DNA of 64,000 nucleotides from positions 1-64,000 of the forward strand of contig NZ_JADQDB010000002.1 of assembly GCF_015694405.1 (NCBI RefSeq). The letters are read 5' to 3'. The position numbers were made by a program, and so were the translations under genes. Position 1 is the first letter of the stretch; each line of letters starts with the position of its first letter. This document shows positions 7,412 through 16,362 of this stretch, in pieces. The stretch comes from Pelagibacterium limicola (GTDB lineage Bacteria > Pseudomonadota > Alphaproteobacteria > Rhizobiales > Devosiaceae). Under the pieces are notes generated by a model. The model was not told where the DNA came from. It ran no database searches and worked only from the letters and a program-made list of their open reading frames with translations.

Positions 7412-8605
7412 CTACCAGGCCGGCTTGACGACCGGATCGGCGCCAACCGAAATACCATCGGCCGCTACCGCGACGAACTTGCCGTCGCGCCACTGGCCAA
7501 CGGTCCAGACATTGGGGTTGACGTTATCGATGAAGTCGATGGTGCCGATAACGGTGTCGAATGTGCCGTTCTTGATGGTCTCGATCACCGCGGCCTTGTC
7601 GGTCGATCCGGTCTGTTCGATAGCCTGAGCGAGGACCTGGAGGCCGGCATAGGTCGTAGCGCTAGCCCAATAGTCAGGTTCTGAACCGGCGATCTCCTGA
7701 TGGCGCGCAAAGTAGTCCGCTACCTTGGGATCTTCCGCGTTGACCCCGCCAATGCCCATGATGCCTTCTGAGGCATCACCGAAGCGGTCGCGGAATCCGG
7801 GGAAAGCCGTGCCGACACCGGTATAGAACGCGCCGACCTCAAGCCCCTGGATCTGGGCCTGCTCGGTGAGCGCGAAGGTATCGCCGGGATAGGAAAAAGC
7901 AATGAAGCCATCGGGTTCGGCAGCCTTGGCAGCAGCAACGATCGGTGCCACGTCCTGGGTACCGAACGGGTAGGACGCCTCGTAAACGATGTCGAAACCG
8001 GCTTCGAGAAGCTGGGGCTTCGCCGCGGTCACGAGTTCCTGCCCGAATGCGTCACCGACATAGACAAGAGCGATCCTGTCGCCGATATCGCCGGCATCGC
8101 GCAGTTGCGAGAATGCCTGAACCACACCCTCGCCCAACTGGCTGGCCGTGCCGAGCATCCAGAACGAGTTCGGCCAGCGCCGGGCGAATTCCACGACGCC
8201 ATCGGTCGCTGCGCTGGTCGTGATGTGGGGATAGCCGTGCTGATTAATCATCGGCGCGGTGGCGACGTTGATGCCGGTCGAGTATGGCGTGACGATGAAG
8301 TCGACATTGTCGACGGTTGCGAGGCGCTGGATGTTCTGAATCGCAATTTCGGGGTTGGTCTGATCGTCATATTCGATCAACTCGATAGTCATCCGACGAT
8401 CACCGACCTGCAGCCCGCCGGCCTCGTTGATCTCGTGCATCCAGAGCCGGATGTTTGGCCAATGGGTCACGGCGCCACCGCCACCAAGTGGCCCGGTCTT
8501 GGGCGCACTGGCGCCGATTCTGAGCACGTCCTGCGCGAACGCGCCGGGGGCAACCAATAACCCGGCAGCGCACACCGCCGTTGCGAACAAGGTTCTTCTT
8601 TTCAT
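7412..8605 (-). CDS. Liv-type periplasmic substrate-binding protein
   Basis: This 397-residue protein begins with a Sec signal peptide (MKRRTLFATAVCAAGLLVAPGAFAQ, cleavage after AFAQ) followed by VLRIGASAPKTGPL, the first strand of the type I periplasmic binding fold (Peripla_BP_6). Later parts (ITTSAATD, FWMLGTASQLGEG, IALVYVGDAFGQE) follow the same fold. It captures the ligand and delivers it to the LivH/M-like permease. The ligand-binding pocket cannot be read from sequence. Flanking aldehyde dehydrogenases suggest an organic acid or aromatic compound and not leucine. Confidence 0.92.
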   Translation of the reverse strand: MKRRTLFATAVCAAGLLVAPGAFAQDVLRIGASAPKTGPLGGGGAVTHWPNIRLWMHEINEAGGLQVGDRRMTIELIEYDDQTNPEIAIQNIQRLATVDNVDFIVTPYSTGINVATAPMINQHGYPHITTSAATDGVVEFARRWPNSFWMLGTASQLGEGVVQAFSQLRDAGDIGDRIALVYVGDAFGQELVTAAKPQLLEAGFDIVYEASYPFGTQDVAPIVAAAKAAEPDGFIAFSYPGDTFALTEQAQIQGLEVGAFYTGVGTAFPGFRDRFGDASEGIMGIGGVNAEDPKVADYFARHQEIAGSEPDYWASATTYAGLQVLAQAIEQTGSTDKAAVIETIKNGTFDTVIGTIDFIDNVNPNVWTVGQWRDGKFVAVAADGISVGADPVVKPAW

Positions 8606-8670
8606 AGCCTGGATCCTCCCAAGGGTTCTTATGATCTACACCTGCCGCCCCATCCGGCATATGTTCTTTT

Positions 8671-8689
8671 CGCTGCCTGGTCGGCAGCG
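8671..8689. other. Intercistronic hairpin between aldehyde dehydrogenase and binding protein
   Basis: CGCTGCC and GGCAGCG form a 7-bp stem with a 5-base loop inside the 103-base gap. There is no U-tract on either strand that would make a strong terminator. It may be an RNA processing site, or may separate the first gene from the liv genes. Confidence 0.35.
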
Positions 8690-8708
8690 GTCTTCCGGCA
8701 ATTGCCGC

Positions 8709-10172
8709 TCAAGCGTAGTGAATAGTCTTTGTCTCGAGATAGTTCTCGAGGCCTTCCGGACCGCCCTCACGTCCCATGCCGGACTGCTTGTAGCCGCCGA
8801 ACGGGTGCTTCGGATCAACGATCATGCCGTTAATCGTGACGCTTCCCGTCCGCATCCGGCGCGCGACAGCATAGCCGCGCTCGGGATTGGTCGTGTAGAC
8901 TGCACCCGAGAGCCCGTAGGGCGAATTGTTGGCCTTGGCGATGGCGTCGTCTTCGTCCGAATAGGTCAGCACGGAAACGACTGGTCCGAAGATCTCCTCC
9001 TGAACGATCTTCATGTGCGGCGTGACATCTGTGAACACTGTCGGTTCGACATAATAGCCGCGCTCCAGCCCGGCAGGGCGACCGCCGCCGCATGCGACCA
9101 TTGCCCCTTCCGCGCGGCCGGCGGCGATATAGCTTTCAACGCGGGCCCGCTGGCGGGCCATTGAAAGAGGCCCCATCTGGGTATCGGGATCGAACGGGTC
9201 GCCCACCCTGATGTTCCTGACCGCGCCCACATAGAGATCGAGAAACTCCTGCTTGCGGGTTTCGGGCACCAGAATTCGGGTGAGCGAGAAGCAAACTTGG
9301 CCGGTGATGGGCATTGTATAGACCATGAGGCTGGGCAGGGCCGCCTTGAAATCGGCATCGTCGAGCAGGATTGCGGCGGACTTCCCTCCCAGTTCGAGGC
9401 TGACGCGGGCCAGCCTATCGGCGCAGATCTTCGCGATGGCCTTGCCCGCTGCCGTTGAACCGGTAAAGGCAACCTTGTCGATGGATTTATGGCTGACGAG
9501 GTATTCGCCGCCTTCTCGATCGGCTGGGACGAGGTTGAAAACGCCCGCTGGCAGCCCGGCCTTTTCGATACACTCGGCAAGTATATAGGCTTCGAGGGGC
9601 GTTTCGGGCGAAGGTTTGGCTACGACGGTGCAGCCTGCGGCAAGCGCCGCGGAAACCTTATAGCTCAGAAGCACCATCGGTGCATTCCAGGGCGAAATCG
9701 CCGCACAAACGCCCACCGGCTCCTTGGCAACTCGGACGCGCCCGCCATCGTCGCGCTTGCGCTCATCCACGAAGGGGAAGGATTCGATGAGATCGGCATA
9801 ATAATTGAACAGCGTGGGGTTCTGGCCGACGAGCTTTTTTGTAAGCATGATCGGCGCGCCAACCTGAAGCGTCCATGCTTGGGCGATGTCCTCGAGCCGT
9901 TCGGAGAGATATTCGGCGACCTTGCGCAAATAGCGCGCGCGCTCGGAAGGCGACATGCTTGGCCAAGGTCCATTGTCGAACGCATCGCGCGCTGCGGCAA
10001 CGGCGCGGTCGATATCCGCTCTACCCGCTTCGGGATAACTGATGACGAGCTCTTCGGTAACCGGGGAGACGACTTTGAGCTGCTGGACGGAGATCGGCTC
10101 AACCCACTTGCCACCGATAAAGAACCGTTCCGGTGCTTTCGGCGCCGCGATATTGCGAAACGCTACGTTCAT
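8709..10172 (-). CDS. Aldehyde dehydrogenase (first gene of the liv-type operon)
   Basis: This second ALDH-superfamily enzyme has 487 residues and is clearly different from the one at 1671. Key residues are Asn in SPWNAP (N163), Lys in AKPSPE (K186), Glu in LELGGK (E260) and nucleophilic Cys in TGQVCFS (C294). FTGSTAAG is the Rossmann motif. The C-terminal GGYKQSGMGREGG matches betaine-aldehyde/succinate-semialdehyde-like classes, but no specific substrate can be named. It lies directly opposite the GntR regulator, across a 506-base gap, and probably opens the operon. Having two ALDHs bracket one importer suggests that the imported compound yields two aldehydes or an aldehyde and a semialdehyde. 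Confidence 0.92.
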   Translation of the reverse strand: MNVAFRNIAAPKAPERFFIGGKWVEPISVQQLKVVSPVTEELVISYPEAGRADIDRAVAAARDAFDNGPWPSMSPSERARYLRKVAEYLSERLEDIAQAWTLQVGAPIMLTKKLVGQNPTLFNYYADLIESFPFVDERKRDDGGRVRVAKEPVGVCAAISPWNAPMVLLSYKVSAALAAGCTVVAKPSPETPLEAYILAECIEKAGLPAGVFNLVPADREGGEYLVSHKSIDKVAFTGSTAAGKAIAKICADRLARVSLELGGKSAAILLDDADFKAALPSLMVYTMPITGQVCFSLTRILVPETRKQEFLDLYVGAVRNIRVGDPFDPDTQMGPLSMARQRARVESYIAAGRAEGAMVACGGGRPAGLERGYYVEPTVFTDVTPHMKIVQEEIFGPVVSVLTYSDEDDAIAKANNSPYGLSGAVYTTNPERGYAVARRMRTGSVTINGMIVDPKHPFGGYKQSGMGREGGPEGLENYLETKTIHYA

Positions 10173-10293
10173 TACCTGTTCCTCCCTACCGCCCCGCTGC
10201 TTCGCCCTTAAGGGTTCCTATGCTGCAGTTAGGCATATTTTCGGGCGTTCCGCCATGCGCGGCATCGCAGAACTCCCGACCTCTCCCCACAGA

Positions 10294-10303
10294 ATGTATA
10301 CAT
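10294..10303. promoter_or_regulatory. Candidate GntR operator 1 (ATGTATACAT)
   Basis: This is a perfect 10-base palindrome centred on GTATAC, 121 bases upstream of the aldehyde dehydrogenase start. FadR-group GntR regulators often use GGTATAC-type half sites. Assignment to the adjacent regulator is inference. Confidence 0.35.
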
Positions 10304-10417
10304 AAATACATTGTCTGCAAATATCAATCTGTCAGCTTCGTCGCCAGACATGTCAATCCTACCTCTTTGAGTATCTGGTTAAACTGACTTTTCCTAGAAG
10401 CTCACCTCCAGTCCATT

Positions 10418-10427
10418 TGGTATACAT
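10418..10427. promoter_or_regulatory. Candidate GntR operator 2 (TGGTATACAT)
   Basis: This is a second GTATAC-centred site, 124 bases from the first. Its left half TGGTATAC matches the UxuR/NanR-style half site. The spacing would allow looping between two dimers. Not tested. Confidence 0.35.
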
Positions 10428-10678
10428 TTTGTTTCTATCCCGGCACTGCGTTGCCAGAAATTTGACGTGGTGGCATCCAGCGAAGGGCGCCCATGCCGGG
10501 GCATCCTTCCCCTGCAGTGTATTTGCACGAGGCCAACTCACTGTAGCTGGTTGGTAGGACCAGTTAGGCATAAACACTGCCACAATTGACGGTTGCGCTT
10601 GGAAAATCCAATTGACAGCGGTATCATCGCTCAATTAGCGTCTGCTGGTCCAACAAATAAGCGCGGGATACGCTCGAA

Positions 10679-11428
10679 ATGTCGGCCGCCGGAAGCGCAT
10701 TGCGAAATGAAGATGGCGGGGAGCCTTCGGATAGGCGCGCGTACTTGGCTGATTCTGCAGTGGAGACGGTGGTCGACGGCATCAAGTCACTCATCGACAA
10801 ACGCAATCTCAGCGTCGGCGACGCGCTGCCGTCCGAACGCGAGCTCTGTGAGATGTTTGCCTCATCCCGGAACACGGTACGCGAGGCCATGCGCATCCTG
10901 AAGGCCTACGGCGTGGTGGATGTGAAGCCCAAGATCGGGGCTATCATCATCGATCGGCGTATGGATGCGGTGTTTGAGCTTTATTCCTTCAATACGCTGG
11001 AACTAAGCCGCGAGACGTTTCTCGACACCCAAGGATTCCGCACTCTCGTGGAAGTTGGCGCTGTGGATCAGTTGTTCGAAAAGGCTGAGCCTGCCGATAT
11101 TGCCGAACTGCGCCGCCTTAACGAGGTCATGGCGGCCGCAAGAGAAACGCGTCAGGCCGCGGAGGGCGACTTCGCTTTTCACTACTACCTCATCAGCATT
11201 CTCGATAACCGCCAGCTCAAGGATGTCTATCGCATCATGAAGCCGGTGATGCTCAAGATTATGGAAAATGGCATCGCCAAAAGGAAACAGGGTTGGGAGA
11301 GCTTTGTCGAACATGGAGCGATCATCGACGCACTGGAGGTGCGGAACAGGATCGCGTTCAAGTTTGAAATGAGCAGGCACCTCGAAGCGGGCCTTGCTCT
11401 TTTCAAGGAGGGCGCCGGACCCGGGTAG
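10679..11428 (+). CDS. GntR-family (FadR subgroup, FCD domain) transcriptional regulator
   Basis: This 249-residue regulator has an N-terminal winged helix (residues about 25-90; LPSERELCEMFASSRNTVREAMRIL is the GntR signature region). An all-helical FCD ligand domain follows (about 110-240), with metal/ligand-type residues in FHYYLISIL and EHGAIIDAL. FCD proteins respond to small carboxylates or sugar acids. It faces the aldehyde dehydrogenase/liv operon and precedes the sugar importer, so it could control both. The ATG has a weak Shine-Dalgarno; a slightly later start is possible but would eat into the first helix. Confidence 0.9.
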   Translation: MSAAGSALRNEDGGEPSDRRAYLADSAVETVVDGIKSLIDKRNLSVGDALPSERELCEMFASSRNTVREAMRILKAYGVVDVKPKIGAIIIDRRMDAVFELYSFNTLELSRETFLDTQGFRTLVEVGAVDQLFEKAEPADIAELRRLNEVMAAARETRQAAEGDFAFHYYLISILDNRQLKDVYRIMKPVMLKIMENGIAKRKQGWESFVEHGAIIDALEVRNRIAFKFEMSRHLEAGLALFKEGAGPG

Positions 11429-11518
11429 GGAGTTGGGGTCGTGCGTCAACGTGGGAGGACGGCCGTCGGAGGATCGGTTGTCCTTTGGCGATAAGCCAAA
11501 ACAATGGGAGGAACTGTT

Positions 11519-12652
11519 ATGATACGCATTGGTACCGCTATCATCGCTGTCTCGGCTTTGATGGCATCTACATCCATGACATATGCCGGCCCTGAGATCG
11601 TCTCGGGTCCTGGCCATGATCCCGCCTGCTTTGCACCTTGGGACGACGATGTCAGCTATTTCCAGTGGCCGGCGCGCGAAGGTCCATTCCGCATTGCTCT
11701 TGTCAACGGCTTCGTCGGTAACACCTGGCGCATCCAGATGGTGCAGACGGCAAAGGCTGCTGTTGCCGAGCAGGATATCGGCGAAAAGGTCTCCGAATTC
11801 CGTGTTGTGTCCACGGGCACCGACGCTCCGGCCCAACTCGGTGCAATCGAGGACTTCATCAACCAGGGATTCGATGCCATCGTGACCATTGCCGTCGCGC
11901 CGGAAGGCTTTGACCGTGTGATCCGCCTGGCAGATCAGAACGATGTGGTGCTCGTGCCGTTCGACAACGTGCTCGACACCGGTGCCGTGATGCAGATCAA
12001 CGAGAACCAGATCGAAATGGGCCGGACTTGGGCTCAGTTCGTCGTCGACGAACTCGCCGCACAAGGAAAGACTTCTGGCCGTCTATTGGAGGTCCGTGGG
12101 CTTGCCGGCAACTCGGTCGATCGTGACCGCTCGATCGGCATCCACCAGGTGCTCGATGAATCGGGCGGTGACTGGGAAGTCATCCAGGTCGTCGGCAATT
12201 GGGACGACGGCACCGCGCAACGGGTGACTGCTGACGCTATCGCCGTTCACGGCCATTTCGACGCCCTTCTGGTACAGGGTGGAACCACCGGTGCCGTTCA
12301 GGCGCTGATTGATGCAGGCCACCCCTTCGTGCCCGTTGCCGGTGAATCGGAGAATGGCTTCCGTAAGCTCGTGGCTACGCACGCCGACGACGGCCTCAAA
12401 GGGCTCTCCATCGGCCAATCGCCAGGTATGGTTGCCGTTGCGATAAAGGCGGCGATTGCGGCGTTGGAAGGCAATGTCATGCCGAACCTGATCGCGATTC
12501 CCCTGCCGATGGCTCGTTACGACGAACTGGAAGATGGGGTGAATTACTGGTCGAATCTGCCCGACAATTTCTTCACCACCAATGAATTTGCGCCCTGTGG
12601 CGTGAATATCTCCGGGCCCTCGATCATGGCCCAGACTGAAGCCGATTCCTGA
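11519..12652 (+). CDS. Periplasmic sugar-binding protein of a ribose-type ABC importer
   Basis: I chose ATG at 11519 because GGGAGGAA stands just upstream and it gives a clean signal peptide (MIRIGTAIIAVSALMASTSMTYAGP). An in-frame ATG at 11504 lies on top of that ribosome site. The mature protein has the Peripla_BP_4 fold: IALVNGFVGNTWRIQMVQTAK (first helix), DAIVTIAVAPEGFDRVI, the hinge VLVPFDN and EVRGLAGNSVDRDRSIG. Members bind pentoses, polyols or related ligands; the actual ligand is unknown. An N-terminal stretch with DPACFAPWDDD and a later APCG give two Cys that could form a disulfide. Confidence 0.88.
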   Translation: MIRIGTAIIAVSALMASTSMTYAGPEIVSGPGHDPACFAPWDDDVSYFQWPAREGPFRIALVNGFVGNTWRIQMVQTAKAAVAEQDIGEKVSEFRVVSTGTDAPAQLGAIEDFINQGFDAIVTIAVAPEGFDRVIRLADQNDVVLVPFDNVLDTGAVMQINENQIEMGRTWAQFVVDELAAQGKTSGRLLEVRGLAGNSVDRDRSIGIHQVLDESGGDWEVIQVVGNWDDGTAQRVTADAIAVHGHFDALLVQGGTTGAVQALIDAGHPFVPVAGESENGFRKLVATHADDGLKGLSIGQSPGMVAVAIKAAIAALEGNVMPNLIAIPLPMARYDELEDGVNYWSNLPDNFFTTNEFAPCGVNISGPSIMAQTEADS

Positions 12653-12661
12653 GCTCAGTAA

Positions 12662-12689
12662 TGCGGCGCCGGTTTTTGCCGGCGCCGCA
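12662..12689 (+). other. Intercistronic hairpin between binding protein and ATPase genes
   Basis: This is an 11-bp GC-rich stem (TGCGGCGCCGG with CCGGCGCCGCA) and a 6-base loop, starting 9 bases after the binding-protein stop. No U-tract follows. It probably stabilises the upstream message or causes partial termination. Confidence 0.55.
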
Positions 12690-12764
12690 ATATCCAAGTT
12701 TCTTGCCGAACGGGGATGATCCCGGGCGTGGAAACTGTGCCGCCATCGGAACTGCGGGACGCAA

Positions 12765-14318
12765 ATGAATACCAGTTTATACGAACACCCATTTGTCGAG
12801 TTGAATGGCGTTTCCAAATTCTACGCGGGAGTCCGGGCACTCGAGGGTGTCGACTTCGCCTGTCGGCGCGGCTCGATCCATGCCGTGCTCGGCGAAAACG
12901 GCGCAGGCAAATCCACCTTGATCAAGGTTATGGCGGGCGTCGTAAGCCCCACCGAGGGTACATTGCGGGTCGAAGGCAGGGCGTGCAGCTTTTCCGGTCC
13001 TTCCGAGGCGGTGAGCGAGGGAATTGTCTGCGTTTTCCAGGAACTTTCCCTGATGCCCGACCTGTCCGTGGCGGACAATATCTCGATTTCCGACCCACCG
13101 CGCCGGATGGGCCTGATCGACAGGGGCGCCCAGAACCGGCGCGCCGAGGAGCTGCTGGCACGCATCAATTGCGAGGATGTAGACCCACGGATGCTGGTGC
13201 GCGAGCTTTCCTTGTCCCGCCGACAGATGGTCGAAATCGCCAAGGCGCTTGGCAAGAATCCAAAATTGCTCATCCTCGATGAAGCGACCTCTGCACTGAC
13301 CGCGCGGGACGTCGAGACCGTCTATCGCGTTCTTGGCGAATTGCGGGATGAAGGCGTGGGTATGCTGTTCATCTCGCACCGCATGCATGAGGTCGAAGCT
13401 CTCTGCGACCGACTGTCCGTCTTCCGCAACGGCAAGCATATCGAAACTTTCGACAGGGGAGAGCGTACGCAGGACGATATCGTCAAGTTGATGATCGGTC
13501 GCGAAGTTGAGCACCAGTTTCCACCCAAGCCCGAGCCCGTTGCACGCCCGGCGCATCTGATCGTCTCGAATCTTGCCTGGGAGAACCGGCTGAACGGCGT
13601 CGATCTGGCTGTTGGACGTGGGGAGATCGTCGGTCTCGGAGGGCTGGACGGCCAGGGGCAGAAGGAGCTTTTGCTCGCCCTATTCGGCTGCCTGCGTGGC
13701 GTGAAGGGGAGCGCGAGTATTGGCGGTAATAATGCGCTTACGCTGTCGCCGGCTGAGGCCAAATCCTCTGCACGTCGTATTGCCCTGGTTCCCGAGGATC
13801 GCAAAACCGAAGGTCTGATGCTGCCAATGTCGATCACGGACAATCTGCTGGCCGCATCCTTCAGCCGGGTTTCACGGGGCCCGTTCATCGATCCCCAGAA
13901 GGCGAAAGCCGCGGTTGCCGCAGGTATCGAGAAGTTGCGGATCAAGGCCGGAAGTCCCGACGCCGCCGTTGCGACGCTCTCGGGCGGCAACCAGCAGAAG
14001 GTGGTGATCGCCAAATGGTTGATGACTGACCCTGAACTGATTCTCCTCAATGATCCTACGCGCGGCATCGATGTCGGCACCAAGCAGGAGATCTACCGCT
14101 TGATGCGCGACCTCGCCGACGCCGGCAACGCGATCCTTTTCTATTCGACTGACTACGCCGAACTCATTGGCTGCTGCGACCGGGTTGCCGTCATGTATGG
14201 CGGGCGCATCGTCGCCGAGCTCCAGGGAGAGGCCATAACCGAGGAAGCGATCATCGCGGCCTCGCTCAACATTTCTACCGCCCGGACGGCGGCTATATAT
14301 GCGGAGTCAGGCGTATGA
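12765..14318 (+). CDS. RbsA-like double ATPase of a sugar ABC importer
   Basis: This 517-residue protein has two fused ATPase halves. The first has Walker A GENGAGKS near residue 44, signature LSLSRRQMVEIAKAL (LSGGQ-like but degenerate) and Walker B LLILDEATSAL. The second half starts near 262 and has a shortened phosphate loop LDGQGQKE in place of Walker A, an intact signature LSGGNQQKV and Walker B LILLNDPTRGID. Loss of the canonical second Walker A is normal for this family. It energises the two permeases encoded next and overlaps the first by ATGA. Confidence 0.93.
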   Translation: MNTSLYEHPFVELNGVSKFYAGVRALEGVDFACRRGSIHAVLGENGAGKSTLIKVMAGVVSPTEGTLRVEGRACSFSGPSEAVSEGIVCVFQELSLMPDLSVADNISISDPPRRMGLIDRGAQNRRAEELLARINCEDVDPRMLVRELSLSRRQMVEIAKALGKNPKLLILDEATSALTARDVETVYRVLGELRDEGVGMLFISHRMHEVEALCDRLSVFRNGKHIETFDRGERTQDDIVKLMIGREVEHQFPPKPEPVARPAHLIVSNLAWENRLNGVDLAVGRGEIVGLGGLDGQGQKELLLALFGCLRGVKGSASIGGNNALTLSPAEAKSSARRIALVPEDRKTEGLMLPMSITDNLLAASFSRVSRGPFIDPQKAKAAVAAGIEKLRIKAGSPDAAVATLSGGNQQKVVIAKWLMTDPELILLNDPTRGIDVGTKQEIYRLMRDLADAGNAILFYSTDYAELIGCCDRVAVMYGGRIVAELQGEAITEEAIIAASLNISTARTAAIYAESGV

Positions 14319-15367
14319 GGAGCCTGTTTGCCACCCTTGGCGTTTCCATCCGCCAGAACCGCGGTTTTTATGGCGCGCTGGCGATGTTCTGCATCATCTA
14401 CTTTTTCTATCATGTTCTGCATCCGCGCGGGTTCTCGACCAACGTCCTCGTCGCCAATGCCAATGAATCCGTAGCGCTGGCCTTCGTCGCGATGGCACAG
14501 GCAATCCCGGTGCTGATCGGGGGACTCGACCTATCGGTTGGTGCCGTCATGACCCTAACCGCCTGTATCGCCTCCGGGTTGCTCCATGGCAGCCCGGAAC
14601 AGATCGTCTTCGGCATGGTCGTGACCGTACTGACGGGCACGGCATTCGGCTTTTTCAATGGCCTCGTCATCGTCTTGGGCCGTTTGCAGCCCATTATCGT
14701 AACGCTCGCCACTGGCGCTATCGCCATGGGTTTCGCCCTACTCGTCCGGCCGTCACCTGGTGGGCGCGTGGATGGCGATCTCAACTGGGCACTGACCAAC
14801 TCTCTCCGCGAATTTGCTGATGTCTATGGACTGGCAGACGGGGGGAGGGCGGATTGGTTCCAGCCTGTCGCCTGGGTACCAGTCCCGTTGATCATCCTTT
14901 TTGGCGTGGCGGCTCTGGTCTGGGTGCCGTTCCGGCGTACCGTTACGGGCCGGACGCTGTATGCGATTGGTTCGGCGGAAGGCGCGGCTTACATGTCGGG
15001 CCTGCCGATAGCGCGCGCCAAGATCGCCGCCTTCACGCTGGCTGGCTTCTTTGCAGGCTGCGGGGGTCTTTATCTGGCCATCCAGACGTCGACCGGCAAC
15101 GCCGACATTCCGCAGGCAGGCGCCTATACGCTCAATTCGATTGCCTCGGTGGTTCTTGGCGGTGTCTCGCTGCTGGGAGGCATCGGGTCGGCCATTGGTG
15201 CCTTGATCGGAGCACTCATCCTGCGCGTCATTTCCTTCTATTTCCGGATTCTGGCCATCGATCCGCTACTCCAGCCGCTGGTCGAAGGTATTGTCCTGTT
15301 GCTCGCGGTGAGCCTTGGGGCGGTGCGCGCCCTGCGCGTCAAGAACCGCCTCGAGCTGTTCCGATAA
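14315..15367 (+). CDS. RbsC-like sugar ABC permease, first copy
   Basis: This 350-residue permease has about eight to ten hydrophobic helices. It carries the family motifs LIGGLDLSVGAVMTL (early) and GRTLYAIGSAEGAAYMSGLPI plus GGVSLLGGIGSAIGALIGALIL (late). It sits in the inner membrane and likely forms a heterodimer with the next gene product, since two non-identical permeases follow the single double ATPase. Confidence 0.93.
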   Translation: MRSLFATLGVSIRQNRGFYGALAMFCIIYFFYHVLHPRGFSTNVLVANANESVALAFVAMAQAIPVLIGGLDLSVGAVMTLTACIASGLLHGSPEQIVFGMVVTVLTGTAFGFFNGLVIVLGRLQPIIVTLATGAIAMGFALLVRPSPGGRVDGDLNWALTNSLREFADVYGLADGGRADWFQPVAWVPVPLIILFGVAALVWVPFRRTVTGRTLYAIGSAEGAAYMSGLPIARAKIAAFTLAGFFAGCGGLYLAIQTSTGNADIPQAGAYTLNSIASVVLGGVSLLGGIGSAIGALIGALILRVISFYFRILAIDPLLQPLVEGIVLLLAVSLGAVRALRVKNRLELFR

Positions 15368-15379
15368 GGGGAGGGAACG

Positions 15380-16339
15380 ATGAACGCGATCATTAATCGC
15401 ATCAAACCGGATGATTTTCCAATTCTCATCGCCGGCGGTTTCGTGGTGATCATCCTTCTCGCAGGCACCGCCTACACCATGACGGTAATGGGGACCGCGC
15501 CGCTGCTCACTCCCAATTACCTCATGACACAGTTGCAGATTGGCGCCTTTCTGGGCATCGCGGCAATCGGGATGATGATGGTCATCCTGCTCGGGCATAT
15601 CGATCTTTCCATTCCCTGGACAATGGCGGCGGCGGCCATGATGGCGACCTCGGTGGGCGGGCCTGCGGCCATTCCCACCGGGCTCGCCATCGGGTTGCTC
15701 GTCGGGTTGTTCAACGGTTTTGGCGTCGCTTACCTGCGCATACCGTCAATGATCTTCACGCTCGGCGTGGATACGGTCTTGCGCGGGCTGATGGTTGCTC
15801 ATACCGGAGGCTACGCGCCACAGACCGAAGCGACCGAGTTGATGCGTTGGCTCGCTTCGGGCCGCGTATTGGGCATTCCCAATGCCCTGTTCGTCTGGGC
15901 CGCAATTGCTCTGATCATCGGCGTGGTCCTGCAACGCACGGCGTTCGGTCGTGCCATCTATGCGACCGGCAACAAGGAAGCGGCTGCTTACCTTTCGGGA
16001 ATCCGCACGCGCTGGGTGATCGTCGGATCCTTCGTCGTCTGCGGCCTGTGCGCCGCCGCCGCCGGGATGCTGCTTGCCGGATATTCGACCCGGGCCTATC
16101 AGGGCATGGGTAACGCCTATCTGTTGCCATCCATCGCCGCGGTCGTCATCGGCGGGACGCGCATTCTGGGCGGGAGTGGGCGACTGACTGGGACCGTCGT
16201 CGGCGTTATCCTGATCGTATTGCTCAACTCGGTCCTATCGATCATGCAAATGCCCGAGGCAGGACGGCAAATCATCTATGGGACTGTGATCGTGGGGATG
16301 CTGCTCGTCTATGGCCGCAACGCCAAAATCACCTCGTGA
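15380..16339 (+). CDS. RbsC-like sugar ABC permease, second copy
   Basis: This 319-residue paralogue of the preceding permease has the motifs LLGHIDLSIPWTMAAAA, GRAIYATGNKEAAAYLSGI and GGTRILGGSGRLTGTVVGVIL. A strong Shine-Dalgarno (GGGGAGGG) lies 6 bases before ATG. The 12-base gap to the first permease supports one operon. It is the last gene of the importer; I see no kinase, isomerase or dehydrogenase after it. Confidence 0.93.
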   Translation: MNAIINRIKPDDFPILIAGGFVVIILLAGTAYTMTVMGTAPLLTPNYLMTQLQIGAFLGIAAIGMMMVILLGHIDLSIPWTMAAAAMMATSVGGPAAIPTGLAIGLLVGLFNGFGVAYLRIPSMIFTLGVDTVLRGLMVAHTGGYAPQTEATELMRWLASGRVLGIPNALFVWAAIALIIGVVLQRTAFGRAIYATGNKEAAAYLSGIRTRWVIVGSFVVCGLCAAAAGMLLAGYSTRAYQGMGNAYLLPSIAAVVIGGTRILGGSGRLTGTVVGVILIVLLNSVLSIMQMPEAGRQIIYGTVIVGMLLVYGRNAKITS

Positions 16340-16362
16340 GCCACCGCCCTACAGCCGACCGG

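Larger units (their letters stand above)
10173..10678. promoter_or_regulatory. Long divergent promoter region between aldehyde dehydrogenase operon and GntR gene
   Basis: No convincing gene is seen in these 506 bases; a 91-codon minus-strand opening (10359-10634) lacks a recognisable start context and family features. The region is more AT-rich than its neighbours, especially 10285-10440, and holds two GTATAC-centred sites listed separately. It must carry promoters for both directions. Confidence 0.6.

Noticed and set aside
10359-10634. 91-codon minus-strand frame in the GntR divergent region
   Set aside because: It spans the AT-rich promoter region and the candidate operator, and has no motif or convincing ribosome site.
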